Source: Isoetes taiwanensis
Taxonomy: Eukaryota > Streptophyta > Lycopodiopsida > Isoetales > Isoetaceae
Assembly: GCA_021234155.1 (NCBI GenBank)
Contig: JAJEKV010000048.1
Span: 374,001-438,000 of the forward strand
Direction of reading: 5' to 3'
Length of the DNA stretch: 64,000 bases
Shown in pieces: positions 1 to 10,320 of this stretch. The translations under genes were made by a program, and so were the position numbers. Position 1 is the stretch's first letter, and every line of letters begins with the position of its first letter. The notes under the pieces are model-generated. The model ran no database searches. It had not been told where the DNA came from and saw nothing but the letters and a program-made list of their open reading frames with translations.

Positions 1-584
1 AGAAAGCGCTGTGGAAAAATAGGCGGGTCGGAACGTTAAGATTGGATGGTCTCGATCATTTGTTTTTCTGATATACGATCACGGCGCTTGATTTTGAATT
101 TGAATGAATTTGAAATCAGTACCGTTGCATGAAAACGTATTATTCACGCGGCACTTTCTTACTGGCCCACGTTTCTTACTTATGACTTTTGTCTAAATTA
201 TAATTTTTCAAATTGTAAGCTAATGCCTATTCTTTTAAAACACGTTTGATGTGCATGCTTTGTTTCCTTATCACTCATATCTAATGCATTCTTCTTTTCT
301 GTTTGACACTATTTGTTTGAAACAACTTGTTTGAGCAACCCTCCAATGGACACGTGGTAAGGCAATATGTTAAGATCTAAATTTTCCCTTCACGTTTCTC
401 GTTGGGCAATGGAAGATATGATGGGCTTTAAAGGCTGGGCACAGTTGAGAGTTTATTTTTAGCCTTGATACCAAAATATGTTTGTGACATCAGGCACTTG
501 TAATACTTTGGGTTTCATGTGCATGTAAGGTATTCACTTTTGTTATATAGTGCAATGACATCATAAGTTTTGGTTGGATGCCAT
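1..584. other. AT-rich DNA without recognisable gene
   Basis: No open frame, repeat or RNA gene could be recognised. The 3' end runs into the GDH-like exon and may be intron of the former gene. Confidence 0.4.
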
Positions 585-804
585 CAGTTGTCAAAGAGTG
601 CAGAATGTAAAGATCCCAACGAAAGTGAATTTATTCAAGCAGTTCGTGAAGTTGTTCATTCCTTCGAGCCAATTCCTGCGATTAGTAATGCATGTTCATT
701 TTGCTCTTTACTTCAAAATGCATTTGGCATCTTTCATCGTTATTTCCCCAATGATTTTGTGCCCAGGTATGCTCATGTTTTGGAGAACCGATCTCTGAAG
801 CTCT
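585..804 (+). pseudogene. NADP-glutamate dehydrogenase fragment, N-terminal exons
   Basis: A frame covering 612-674 reads DPNESEFIQAVREVV followed by HS-x-EP. This matches the N-terminal helix of hexameric glutamate dehydrogenase, where DPxxxEFxQAVREV is typical. After a candidate donor near 685 (GTAATG) and an acceptor AG at 765-766, a short piece YAHVLENRSLK (768-800) matches the next stretch, normally Y-x-x-x-LERLLEPER. The sequence then runs into a LINE and resumes as GDH at 1469. The family converts 2-oxoglutarate and ammonium to glutamate. Catalytic lysines and the nucleotide-binding domain are absent, so this is a relic. Intron placement is inference. Confidence 0.55.
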
Positions 805-834
805 ATGTTTAACTGCGAACTTTGTAAATAGACT

Positions 835-2299
<1,465 letters not shown>

Positions 2300-2490
2300 A
2301 AGAATATATAATAGATAGAATAGATTTTTTATCATCCATGGAGACCAATTGGCCTATGGAACCCAAGCAAAAAGAGAGCAGCAAGCGTATTACTGTCAGG
2401 ATTAAAAACCCCACCCCGAAGGATTTTTCGAGGGAAAAACCTTAGCAGTAATAAGTATGCTGGTAAGCAGACTATTCCAGAATTGAATAG
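2300..2490 (-). repeat. LINE 3' tail module, copy 1
   Basis: On the top strand a TAGAA/TAGATA-rich microsatellite (about 2308-2324) precedes ATCATCCATGGAGACCAAT, an AAAAACCCC box and a TTTTTCGAGGGAAAAACC box. The same order is seen at 2550, 13450, 14015 and, inverted, 23520. In LINE-B it lies at the 3' end of the element, so this is a 3' fragment of that minus-strand family with its simple-repeat tail. Confidence 0.7.
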
Positions 2491-2549
2491 GTGGTTCCAC
2501 AAACTATGCATACTTCTTCCATTGATAAAATATATTACCAAATCTTAAA

Positions 2550-2715
2550 GAATAGAATATAGAATAAAATAAAATGTTTTTTATCATCCAGGGAGGCCAA
2601 TCGGTCCATGTACCCACTAAGAGAATGCAACAAACTTATTACTGTCCGTGTTAAAAAACCTCATCCCGAAAGGTTTTCGAGGGAAAAATCATGGCAGTAA
2701 TAAAAGTATTGTCAA
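2550..2715 (-). repeat. LINE 3' tail module, copy 2 (3' end of LINE-A)
   Basis: Same architecture as copy 1: an AATAGAATATAGAATAAAAT microsatellite, then ATCATCCAGGGAGGCCAATC, then AAAAAACCTCATCCCGAAAG and a GAGGGAAAAATC box. LINE-A-like sequence continues to its right, so this is probably the true 3' end of LINE-A. Confidence 0.65.
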
Positions 2716-3840
2716 ATTTACAAATATACATATCGTGTAATACATATATAAGTCAGGTGAGTGTTCAGGAACATATTGATCATGCACATCCATGACCTCC
2801 TGAAGGTATGGTCCCAGCATCCGTGCCAAATCCTTGCCCAATATCACATGTAATGGCTAGCCAGGCTTGACCAAATCAGCATAGCGTGCCCGGATTTGAT
2901 CATATGTTGGATAGCTCTAGAGGGCATGGCATTCATCCTCAACAGCACTCATTTGATAGCATCGACAAACATGTCCCGCCACGGCTCCCAATCCATCTGC
3001 ATGTCTCAATTCGGAGATGGTGTGCACCTGTACGAATGAAGGCAATGAGTCTACACTATAGGCAGATGGGTATGCAAGTAGTGTTATGGGCCATGTTTCA
3101 ATGTAGGGTTTATGTGGCACTGGTAATGTGTTTTCTTGACATGTTCAAGAGTGTTGGCATCCCATAGCTCGTTGAGGAAGCAAGCAACGAGGTACTGCCT
3201 CAAGCTGTGGCGATCTGCCTCTATTTGCACCTGTATACACCTGTGCTTCTGCGCATTCTATCTGTTGATCCACTGAGCTCACCTTTCCTTCCAACAGGCC
3301 CTGAGGCATTATGGCCCCATTGCCACGGTATAAATCAGGCTAGGAAGACGAGCATCGTCTATAGTGACCATCTTTTGAAAATAGCAATGTGACGGCCAAG
3401 GGCTGTCCACTGGAGGCTCAAGAAACTTGTCTCTTGCAACAAAATTTGATCTGGGACCGTAGACTTTACCTATAGTGCCTGAGCCAAGAGGGTTTTATAT
3501 GCATGCTCTAAGTCATTCCAGGTAGCAAGGGACACCACGGTGCCCTAGATCTCGACCCTATATAAAAGCACAAGCTCCACCAAGACCATGAACAGTGCGA
3601 TTGATGGGCCCAATCATATCATCCCGCTCTATGATTGTTGTTCTGCATTGCATATAGGGTCTTCCAATCCGTTGTCGCTCGTAGATGGATGGAAGCGTCC
3701 TAGTGCATAGTAGAAGGGATTGCCCCTAGTAATAAAAGGAGGGACCCGTGGCTAACGTGAGGATGATAGGAGGACCATTTTAGTCTTGGCTAGATGGATG
3801 CACGTGTCAATCGCATGGCAGAATGTGTCCAGGGCGTCCA
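2716..3840 (-). mobile_element. LINE-A, 3' half (old decayed copy)
   Basis: Nucleotide similarity to LINE-B is visible, for example GAATGAAGGCAATGAGTC near 3036 against GGAGGCAATGAGTCC near 14554, and TATGGGCCATG near 3088 against its LINE-B counterpart near 14595. CpG positions in LINE-B are often TpG or CpA here, as expected for an old methylated copy. No reading frame survives. Similarity stops near 3840 at the TRIM and resumes at 10321, with about 600 bp of the LINE-B equivalent missing. Confidence 0.6.
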
Positions 3841-4133
3841 TGACTGTCGGATGCTACAAGCCTGCCATACTCAAGATCATGAAACAAGAACAAGTGGGGA
3901 CAAATATGTACATAAAATATGGGAAATGTGCGCCAAATGAGGCTCTCCAAATTTGAGATCAAACATGAATACATCTGAAGAGGCTCTTGTTTAATATAGT
4001 GTAGACTGCAAATATGAGCCCTACATCTAGTTAAAACTAAGCCGTATACTTATGCTAACCTAAACATGCTAAGTGTAGTCTGCCACCACTGACACCTAAC
4101 ATGTGCACAATGTTAGCCATTAGGTGGTTAACA
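3841..4133 (-). repeat. TRIM terminal repeat, left copy
   Basis: Near-identical to 10028-10320 apart from scattered transitions. It ends with the partial palindrome TGTTAGCC...GGTTAACA at 4111-4133. Confidence 0.75.
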
Positions 4134-4400
4134 CTGCCTCCTCCTAACAAATTTTAGCACGAAAATGTGTACAGACTTTTATAAGAGAAGACTGTCATTT
4201 ACAATATGGGGCCAAAAAATTAGGGGTATAAATAATGGTAATGGTTGTGTGTTGTCGCCAGAAGATGATCTTAAGTGTGTGATGTTAAGACTGGATGCCC
4301 AATCAGTATCGATGTTGATGGGTTATAAGCAATATAAGTGGGCTTAAAATATGAGCGACTGTACCCTCGTATCATAGATAAGTCAAACAATTGCAATAAC
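4134..4400 (-). other. TRIM internal region, left part
   Basis: Non-coding. It begins with the candidate polypurine tract (minus strand) and ends with ATAAC, the left target-site copy of Copia-1. Confidence 0.45.
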
Positions 4401-4957
4401 TAATAATTAAAGAAAGACAATGAATATCAAACTTGAATAAACTTGGTGTTACGAATAAGGCACTATTCATGCATATGAAATATCAATGGTTTTGAATGAG
4501 GCACTATTCATTCAAATGAAATCCGAAGGCACAGGCATTCATCTTTCTGATGAATTCAACTTGCAAACACTTAAGAATACAATCTAGTTATCTCCTTCTT
4601 ATAGTTGTCGGCACCGATTACAGGCAGCCAACGTGCCTGCTCCATCTTCACTATTCACGAGTTTCCATCTAGGGTCAACCTGATATGGCTATTTCTCATC
4701 AGACTGACTTAACATTCCATGTGCGATAATCTTCGACCATTACATGGAATATTTAACCATTATAACCTATATAGTATAAGTTATAATATTGTATTATTCA
4801 CACTAGTGCCTGTTGAATATTTCCCTAGGTTTAACCGTCTCTGTATACTTCTGCAATTTGATCATTGTTTCTATATCATTGTTTCCAGTTCACCATATAC
4901 TGATAGTCTGTAGAATATAAAGACAACCGAGCATTATAATATGACTAAATACCTTCA
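4401..4957 (-). repeat. Copia-1 3' LTR
   Basis: It aligns along its length with 9103-9706, including AAGGCACTATTCATGCA and CCATATACTGATAGTCTGTA. On the minus strand it begins TGAAGGTATTTAG. The outer terminal CA has mutated to TA. It is about 47 bp shorter than its partner. Confidence 0.85.
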
Positions 4958-4972
4958 TTCTCCCTTCATATT
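4958..4972 (-). promoter_or_regulatory. Copia-1 polypurine tract
   Basis: The minus strand reads ATATGAAGGGAGAA directly before the LTR start TGAAGG, the position where plus-strand synthesis is primed. Confidence 0.65.
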
Positions 4973-4984
4973 ATAATGCTTGCA

Positions 4985-6660
4985 TCCAATCAAATCTCTT
5001 AGCAAACTGAATCTGTTATCTGCCAGAGGTTTTGTCAGATATCTGCTAGTTGATTATTGGTACTGACATATTTCTCATGTAAGATGGGATTTTTTGTCAT
5101 TGATATACAACTTGTGCTATCAGATTGTAGAATAAGAGGGCTTCTTTGTACCATACCTAGTTCACTGAGAATTCTTCTACTTCATATCAATTCCTTTGCT
5201 GCTAAGGTTGTTGCTAAATACTCAGCTTCTGTAGATGACATAGCAATTGAACTCTGCTTCTTGCACTTCCAAGAAATAGGTGCACCACCTAATAAAAGTA
5301 TGAATCCTGAGGTTGATTTTCTTTCGTCCAAATTCCCACCCCAGTCAGCATCATAAAATGATTCAAGATCTAAGTTATCTTAATTAAAGACAATTCCAAA
5401 TTTCAATGTACCCTTTAGATACCTTAATTCTCTCTTTGCAGCCTATCAATCATTTATTACTGGATTTTCACAGTACCTACTCAACATGTTCACTGAAAAG
5501 GATATATCAAGTCTAGTGCAGTTTGCAATATATAATATGCATCCTGCCAATTCTCGATACGGATATTTTTGCATTTCCTCTTTTTTTTTTTGAAATGTGT
5601 TGGGACATTGCTTGCTTGATAACTTATATCCTGACATCATTGGAGTTTTTACAGCCTTGCAATCTTCCACCTTGAATCTCTTTAATGCTCCTTCCATATA
5701 TTGTTTCTGAAACAGGGTTAATGTTTTTTTTTTTCTATCCCTATGAACTTCAATACCTAAAAATTTCTTTAATGGTCCAAGATCAGTCAAGTTGAACCTA
5801 TGCTTTAATATGCTCTTACATTTCTCCAGGACCTGCATAGAAACCATTATATTGTCATCTACATACAGAGCAATATAACAAAATTCAGCACATTCCTTGA
5901 ACAAATAAACGTTGCCATCATCCTTTAGCTTTATAAATCCATGTTCCTTGAGATGGACATCCATACAAAGATGCCATTGTCTTGGAGACTGTTTTAAACC
6001 ATAAATAACCCTTTTTAGCTTCCAAACCTTTCCATTCCCTTGCTCAAATCCAGGAGCTTGCCTCATATACATTTCTTCTTCAAGTTTAGCGTTTAAGAAG
6101 TTATGTTCACGTCCATGTGATGTGTTTCTATATCCTTTGCATTGGCTAAGGTTAGCAACATTCTTATGCTGGTCATTTTGACAATAAGAGAATAGGTGTC
6201 CTCATAATCAATTCCTTTCCTTTGTATAAAACCCCATGCAACTAACCTAGCTTTGTGTTTGATCGAGTTGTCATCTGCTCCTTGTTTTATCATGTACACC
6301 CATTTGCAACCAACTATATTTTTGCCTTCAAGCATGTCAATTAACTCATAAGTGTTAGTCCTTTTAAAGGCGTTGATATCTTCTTCCATGCCCTTCGCCA
6401 TTGACTTGAATCATCCATATTCATTGCTTCATCAAAATCTTTAGGGCTAGGATTTCTACCAGATTTGCTTCTGTTATAACATGCATCAATCTTTTCCTTT
6501 TTCCAGATTCATTCTTGCCATAAATATCATTACTAACCTTGGCTTCATCTTGCAAAATTTGAGCTTGTGATCTTCTTCCTTTAATTACTTTTCCACATGT
6601 ATCTACTCCAATCTCCTTCGTACTGCAATGTCTTCTGGAGCTGTTGGTACAATTTGACAT
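4985..6660 (-). pseudogene. Copia-1 reverse transcriptase and RNase H
   Basis: Frames 6660-6421, 6401-6093 and 6072-5446, plus RNase H pieces down to about 4985, follow copia order. Visible motifs are NIVGCKWVY and KARLVAWGF at the RT start, then MYMRQAPGFE, VYGLKQSPRQW, the catalytic ALYVDDNIM and LGPLKKFLGIEV. RNase H is recognised from a degraded SAEAEYLATTLAAKE block near 5220. The protein would copy the element RNA into DNA and degrade the RNA strand. At least three frame breaks inactivate it. Confidence 0.8.
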
Positions 6661-6763
6661 TCTTCTCCTTGAGTGTCCCTCTGAGCATTTGGTACAGTCA
6701 TATTTCCATACACATTACTCAATGTACTCCTGGTGTCAGCAATATCATCATCATCTAAAGCCT

Positions 6764-7785
6764 ATATGTGTCCTCCACTTTGGCTGCCGCAAGGCAGTGG
6801 GATAAGCTAGCTAGTCTGTACAATTTTAGTCTAGTATGGACCTTAAACAAAGTAATAAAAAAATAATGGGACCATGGTAGGTGGCACTAGGATGGTGAGG
6901 CTAAAAAAGCCATGCCCCTAGAGTTGCCCCTAGGACCTAGATTTCCTAAGGCGGGATTATATCCTGCCTACAAAGTGTGCATGTAAGGCAAAAGTTTTGC
7001 CCAACGGATGTGTGGTGAGTTGGTATAGGCCTAGTAATGCCAAAATAAATGTGCATTTGGTCATGGGTTCAAACCTTGCCAATGTATGTTTATCTTTGGG
7101 AGTTGGTTACTGGGGTTATACGATGATGATCCCCGACGTGGTAGAACTTAAAAGCCTATACGTGTCCTCCACTTTGGTCGCCCAAGGCAAAGTGGGATAA
7201 GCTAGCTAGGTACAAGATTAGTCTAGTATGGACCTTAAACAAAAAATAATAAAAACAATGAGACTATGGTAGGTGGCACTAGGATGGTGAGGCTAGCTAT
7301 GATTTCCAAGATTAGTCTAGTATGGACCGGATGTGTGGTGAGTTAAACAAAGTAATGCCAAAAAAAACAATGGGACTATGGTAGGTGGCACTAGGATGGT
7401 GAGGCTAGAAAAAAGCCATGCCCCTAGAGTTGCCCCTATGACCTGGGATTGCCTAACTGGGGATTATATAGTATGGACCTTAAACAAAGTAATAAAAAAC
7501 AATGGGACTATGGTAAGGCAAAAGTAAAAAAAGCCATGCCCCTAAGTTGCCCCTAGGATGATTTGTGGTGAGTTGGTATAGACCTACTAATGCCAAAATA
7601 AATATGCATTTGGTCATGGGTTCAAACCTTGCCAATGTATGTTTATCTTTGGGAGTTGGTTACTGGGGTTATACGATGATGATCCCCGATGTGGTAGAAC
7701 TTAAAAGCCTATACGTGTCCTCCACTTTGGCTGCCGCAAGGCAGTGGGATAAGCTAGCTAGTCTGTACAAGATTAGTCTCTTTCT
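6764..7785 (+). mobile_element. tRNA-like short repeat inserted in Copia-1, internally duplicated
   Basis: This 1 kb interrupts the Copia-1 frame between integrase and RT and is unlike copia. Its unit starts AGCCTATATGTGTCCTCCAC and occurs near 6763, 7151 and 7706, with rearranged pieces between. Two units carry GTGGTGAGTTGGTATAG (A-box-like, about 7012 and 7565) followed 40-50 nt later by GGTTCAAACC (B-box-like, 7066-7075 and 7619-7628). That spacing fits an internal RNA polymerase III promoter from a tRNA, so a SINE is the best guess. No poly(A) tail was seen. Direction is read from the A box to the B box. Confidence 0.5.
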
Positions 7786-8870
7786 TCCAAATAATTTTTG
7801 TCCATTGTCATTAGTCACGTAAGTTTTGTTCCCCTCAATCTTATAAAGCTGTCTTTCGTCAAAAATCACATCTCGACTAATTATTATCTTTCTCCTTGTT
7901 GAATAAAATAGTCTATATGCCTTTGAATTTTCATCATAAACTACTAAATATGATATCCAAATCTTGTTATCTAGTTTTGACCTCTGTTCCATTGGAATAT
8001 TTGCAAAAGCAAGACATCCACTGTCGCAATTAGATTTTGTTCCTGACCATAACATCTCGAGTATGGAATCCTTAATACTTGTTGATGGTAACATATTTTG
8101 TACATGTACAATAGTCTTAATTGCCTCCTTCCACAAAAAATTTGGAAGGCCAGTATGTTTCAACATGGCCCTAACTGCGTTTAGAATAGTCTAGTTCTTT
8201 CTCTCCGCAACTTCATTTTGTTGTGGAGAGCAGCTACATGACAGCTGCCTTTTAATGCGCCTCTCCTTGCAGTGCTTTGTAAATTTTCCTAATAGATACT
8301 CTCCACCTCTGTCTGATTGTACATATTTTATTTTTCTGCCAGTTTCAAGTTCAACTTCAGATGCAAATTTTTTAAATGCTGCAAATTGTTTAAATGTTCC
8401 AAACACTTCATCTTTAGTTCTAAGGAAAAGCATTTATTTTTCCTGCTAAAATCATCAATAAAAGTGATGAAAAACCTTTTACCTGTGATACTTCTTACAT
8501 TTAAGGATCCACATAAGTCAGCATGCACCAAATCCAAAATTCTATTTGCTCTTTTCTTGGACCTTTTAAATGATATTCTTGTATGCTTGCGCAAGCAAGC
8601 ATCTAAGACACATGTTATCACCAGCATTCTACTCACAACTGTCTATTAGTCCTTGTTTAATCATAATATCAACTTTTTTGTACTTGTATGGCATAATCTT
8701 TGATGCCAAGTGCTCATTGTTGGAATCATAATGGCATTTATGGATGGCAGACTACTACACTCAAGACCAAATAGATTGCCCACTCGTTTTCCTAAAAACT
8801 TTATTTCATTATTTAAGAAGAGAGTACATTGCAGCTTGTCAAACATAACTCTGTAGCCAAGATCAACTAA
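7786..8870 (-). pseudogene. Copia-1 integrase
   Basis: Minus-strand frames 8846-8661, 8636-8328, 8433-8191 and 8166-7790 carry copia integrase blocks. These are the GKRVGNLFGLE lead-in, WHQRLCHTS (zinc-binding HHCC start), DLVHADLCGSL (first catalytic Asp), YVQSDRGGEYLLGKF (second Asp) and QQNEVAERKN with the Glu. The sequence then runs on through GLPNFLWKEAIKT to SRDVIFDE. The enzyme joins element DNA to the host chromosome. It is split by frameshifts and cut at its C-terminal side by the tRNA-like repeat. Confidence 0.8.
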
Positions 8871-9088
8871 TTGGCTTTAAATATATCAAGTTTCTAACTA
8901 GTGTAGGCACGCATAGTACATCCTTAAGAACAACAGGCTCAATCAAATATTTCTAACATACCAACTCCTTGTACTTTTTGCAAATCTCCAAGTTTTACAT
9001 ATTTGAAAACCAGGTTCTCCTTTAATTACCTTAATTCCATTAAGAAAAGGTGCTCCAAACCTACTAGACATCCTGAACAAATGATCTT
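8871..9088 (-). pseudogene. Copia-1 gag start fused to protease end
   Basis: From an ATG at 9071 the minus strand reads SSRFGAPFLNG...KGEPGFQ, matching the Copia-3 gag start SSRFGASLL...KGGPGFQ. Shortly after, the frame matches the end of the protease region (VLCVPTLVRNLI, then LVDLGYRV). Nearly all of gag, the zinc knuckles and the protease active site are therefore missing by internal deletion. Confidence 0.6.
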
Positions 9089-9102
9089 AGCTCTGATACC
9101 AA
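9089..9102 (-). promoter_or_regulatory. Copia-1 primer-binding site (tRNA-iMet)
   Basis: The minus strand reads TGGTATCAGAGC just inside the 5' LTR, the standard plant copia complement to the 3' end of initiator tRNA-Met. Confidence 0.85.
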
Positions 9103-9706
9103 TGATAAGTAAAGAAACACAATAAATATCAAAGTTGAATAAACTTGGTGCTTGAATATTTCAATGGTACATTATAACCAATAGTAATAGTTTTGAATAA
9201 GGCACTATTCATGCAAATGAAATATCAATGGTTTCGAATGAGGCACTATTCATTCAAATGAAATCCGAAAGCACATGCATTCATCTTTATGATGAATCCA
9301 ACTTGCAAACACTTACAAATACAATCTAGTTATCACCTTCTTATAGTTTATAACAGTCGGCACCAATTACTGGCAGCCAACATGCCCGCTCCAGCTTCAA
9401 TATTCATGAGTTTACATCTAGAGTCAACCTGATACGGTTATTTCTCATTTGACTGACTTAACATTCTATATGAGATAATCTTCGACCATTGTATGGAATA
9501 TTTAACCATTATAACCTGTAGATTATAGGTTACAATATTGTATTATCCACACTAGTGCATGTTGAATATTTCCTTAGGTTTAACCGTTTATGTGTACTTC
9601 TGCAATTTGATCACAGTTTCTATACCATTGTTTCCGATTCACCATATACTGATAGTCTGTAGAATATAAAGATAACTGAGCAGCATAATATGACTAAATA
9701 CCTTCA
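9103..9706 (-). repeat. Copia-1 5' LTR
   Basis: It pairs with 4401-4957. The top strand begins TGATAAGTAAAG and ends TACCTTCA, which is TG...CA on the minus strand. Confidence 0.85.
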
Positions 9707-9711
9707 AGAAC

Positions 9712-10027
9712 CACTTAAAACAATAATATAAGGGCCTAATAAACACCATAAGATTAACAAGATTAAATGATCAGCTGACAGAATCATCAGCTTGTTGGAT
9801 GACTAAAATGAAAACAAAGGCCTCCAGATGGATAAATCAACATCTTGGTTGGGCAAATTAAGGGAATCTAAAGGTTTGAAAGTAGTTTACATGAGTTTTC
9901 AAAATGGATAATCATGAGAGCAACAAGATACATCAAAACAGCAAGGCTAACGAAATGATCTTGAGCGAACCCTGGCATAACACTACCAATGTTACTTTTG
10001 AGGTTCTTATCTTGCAGCAGTAGTCTA
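9712..10027 (-). other. TRIM internal region, right part
   Basis: Non-coding sequence between Copia-1 and the right terminal repeat. A 122-codon minus-strand frame here runs into the terminal repeat and resembles no known protein. Confidence 0.4.
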
Positions 10028-10320
10028 TGACTGTCAGATGTTACAAGCCTGCCATGCTCAAGATCATGAAACAAGAACAATATGGGACAAATATGTACAC
10101 AAAATATGGGAAATGTGCGCCAAACGAGACTCTCCAAATTTGAGATCAAACCCGAATACATCTGAGGAGGCTCTAGTCTAATATAGTGTAGACTGCAAAT
10201 CTGAGTCCTACACCTAGCTAAATCTAAGCCGTACACTTATGCTAACCTAAACATGCCAAGTGTAGTTTACCACCACTGACACCTAACATGTGCACAATGT
10301 TAACCACTAGGTGGTTAACA
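10028..10320 (-). repeat. TRIM terminal repeat, right copy
   Basis: It pairs with 3841-4133. It ends in a perfect 10-bp palindrome, TGTTAACCAC-tag-GTGGTTAACA, at 10298-10320. Confidence 0.75.

Larger units (their letters stand above)
4401..9706 (-). mobile_element. Copia-1: Ty1/copia LTR retrotransposon, minus strand
   Basis: Two LTRs (4401-4957 and 9103-9706) bound an internal region with a 12-bp initiator tRNA-Met primer-binding site next to the 5' LTR and a polypurine tract next to the 3' LTR. Flanking pentamers ATAAC (4396-4400) and AGAAC (9707-9711) are a candidate target duplication with one mismatch. Domain order on the minus strand is gag remnant, integrase, reverse transcriptase, RNase H, as in copia. 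Most of gag and protease is deleted, a 1 kb repeat sits between integrase and RT, and frames are broken, so the copy is dead. Confidence 0.85.
3841..10320 (-). mobile_element. TRIM-like miniature LTR element split by Copia-1
   Basis: Two direct repeats of about 293 bp (3841-4133 and 10028-10320) flank about 580 bp of non-coding DNA once Copia-1 is set aside. The repeats start TG and end CA. Next to the left repeat lies CTGCCTCCTCCTAAC, which on the minus strand is a purine-rich tract as expected beside a 3' LTR. No coding capacity is seen, which fits a TRIM. No primer-binding site or target duplication was recognised, so other non-autonomous elements with long direct repeats remain possible. 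Confidence 0.55.

Noticed and set aside
3845-4133. Ancient segmental duplication as an alternative to a TRIM
   Set aside because: Equal length, TG/CA ends, a purine-rich tract at the inner edge and placement inside a LINE favour a mobile element, though target duplications are lacking.
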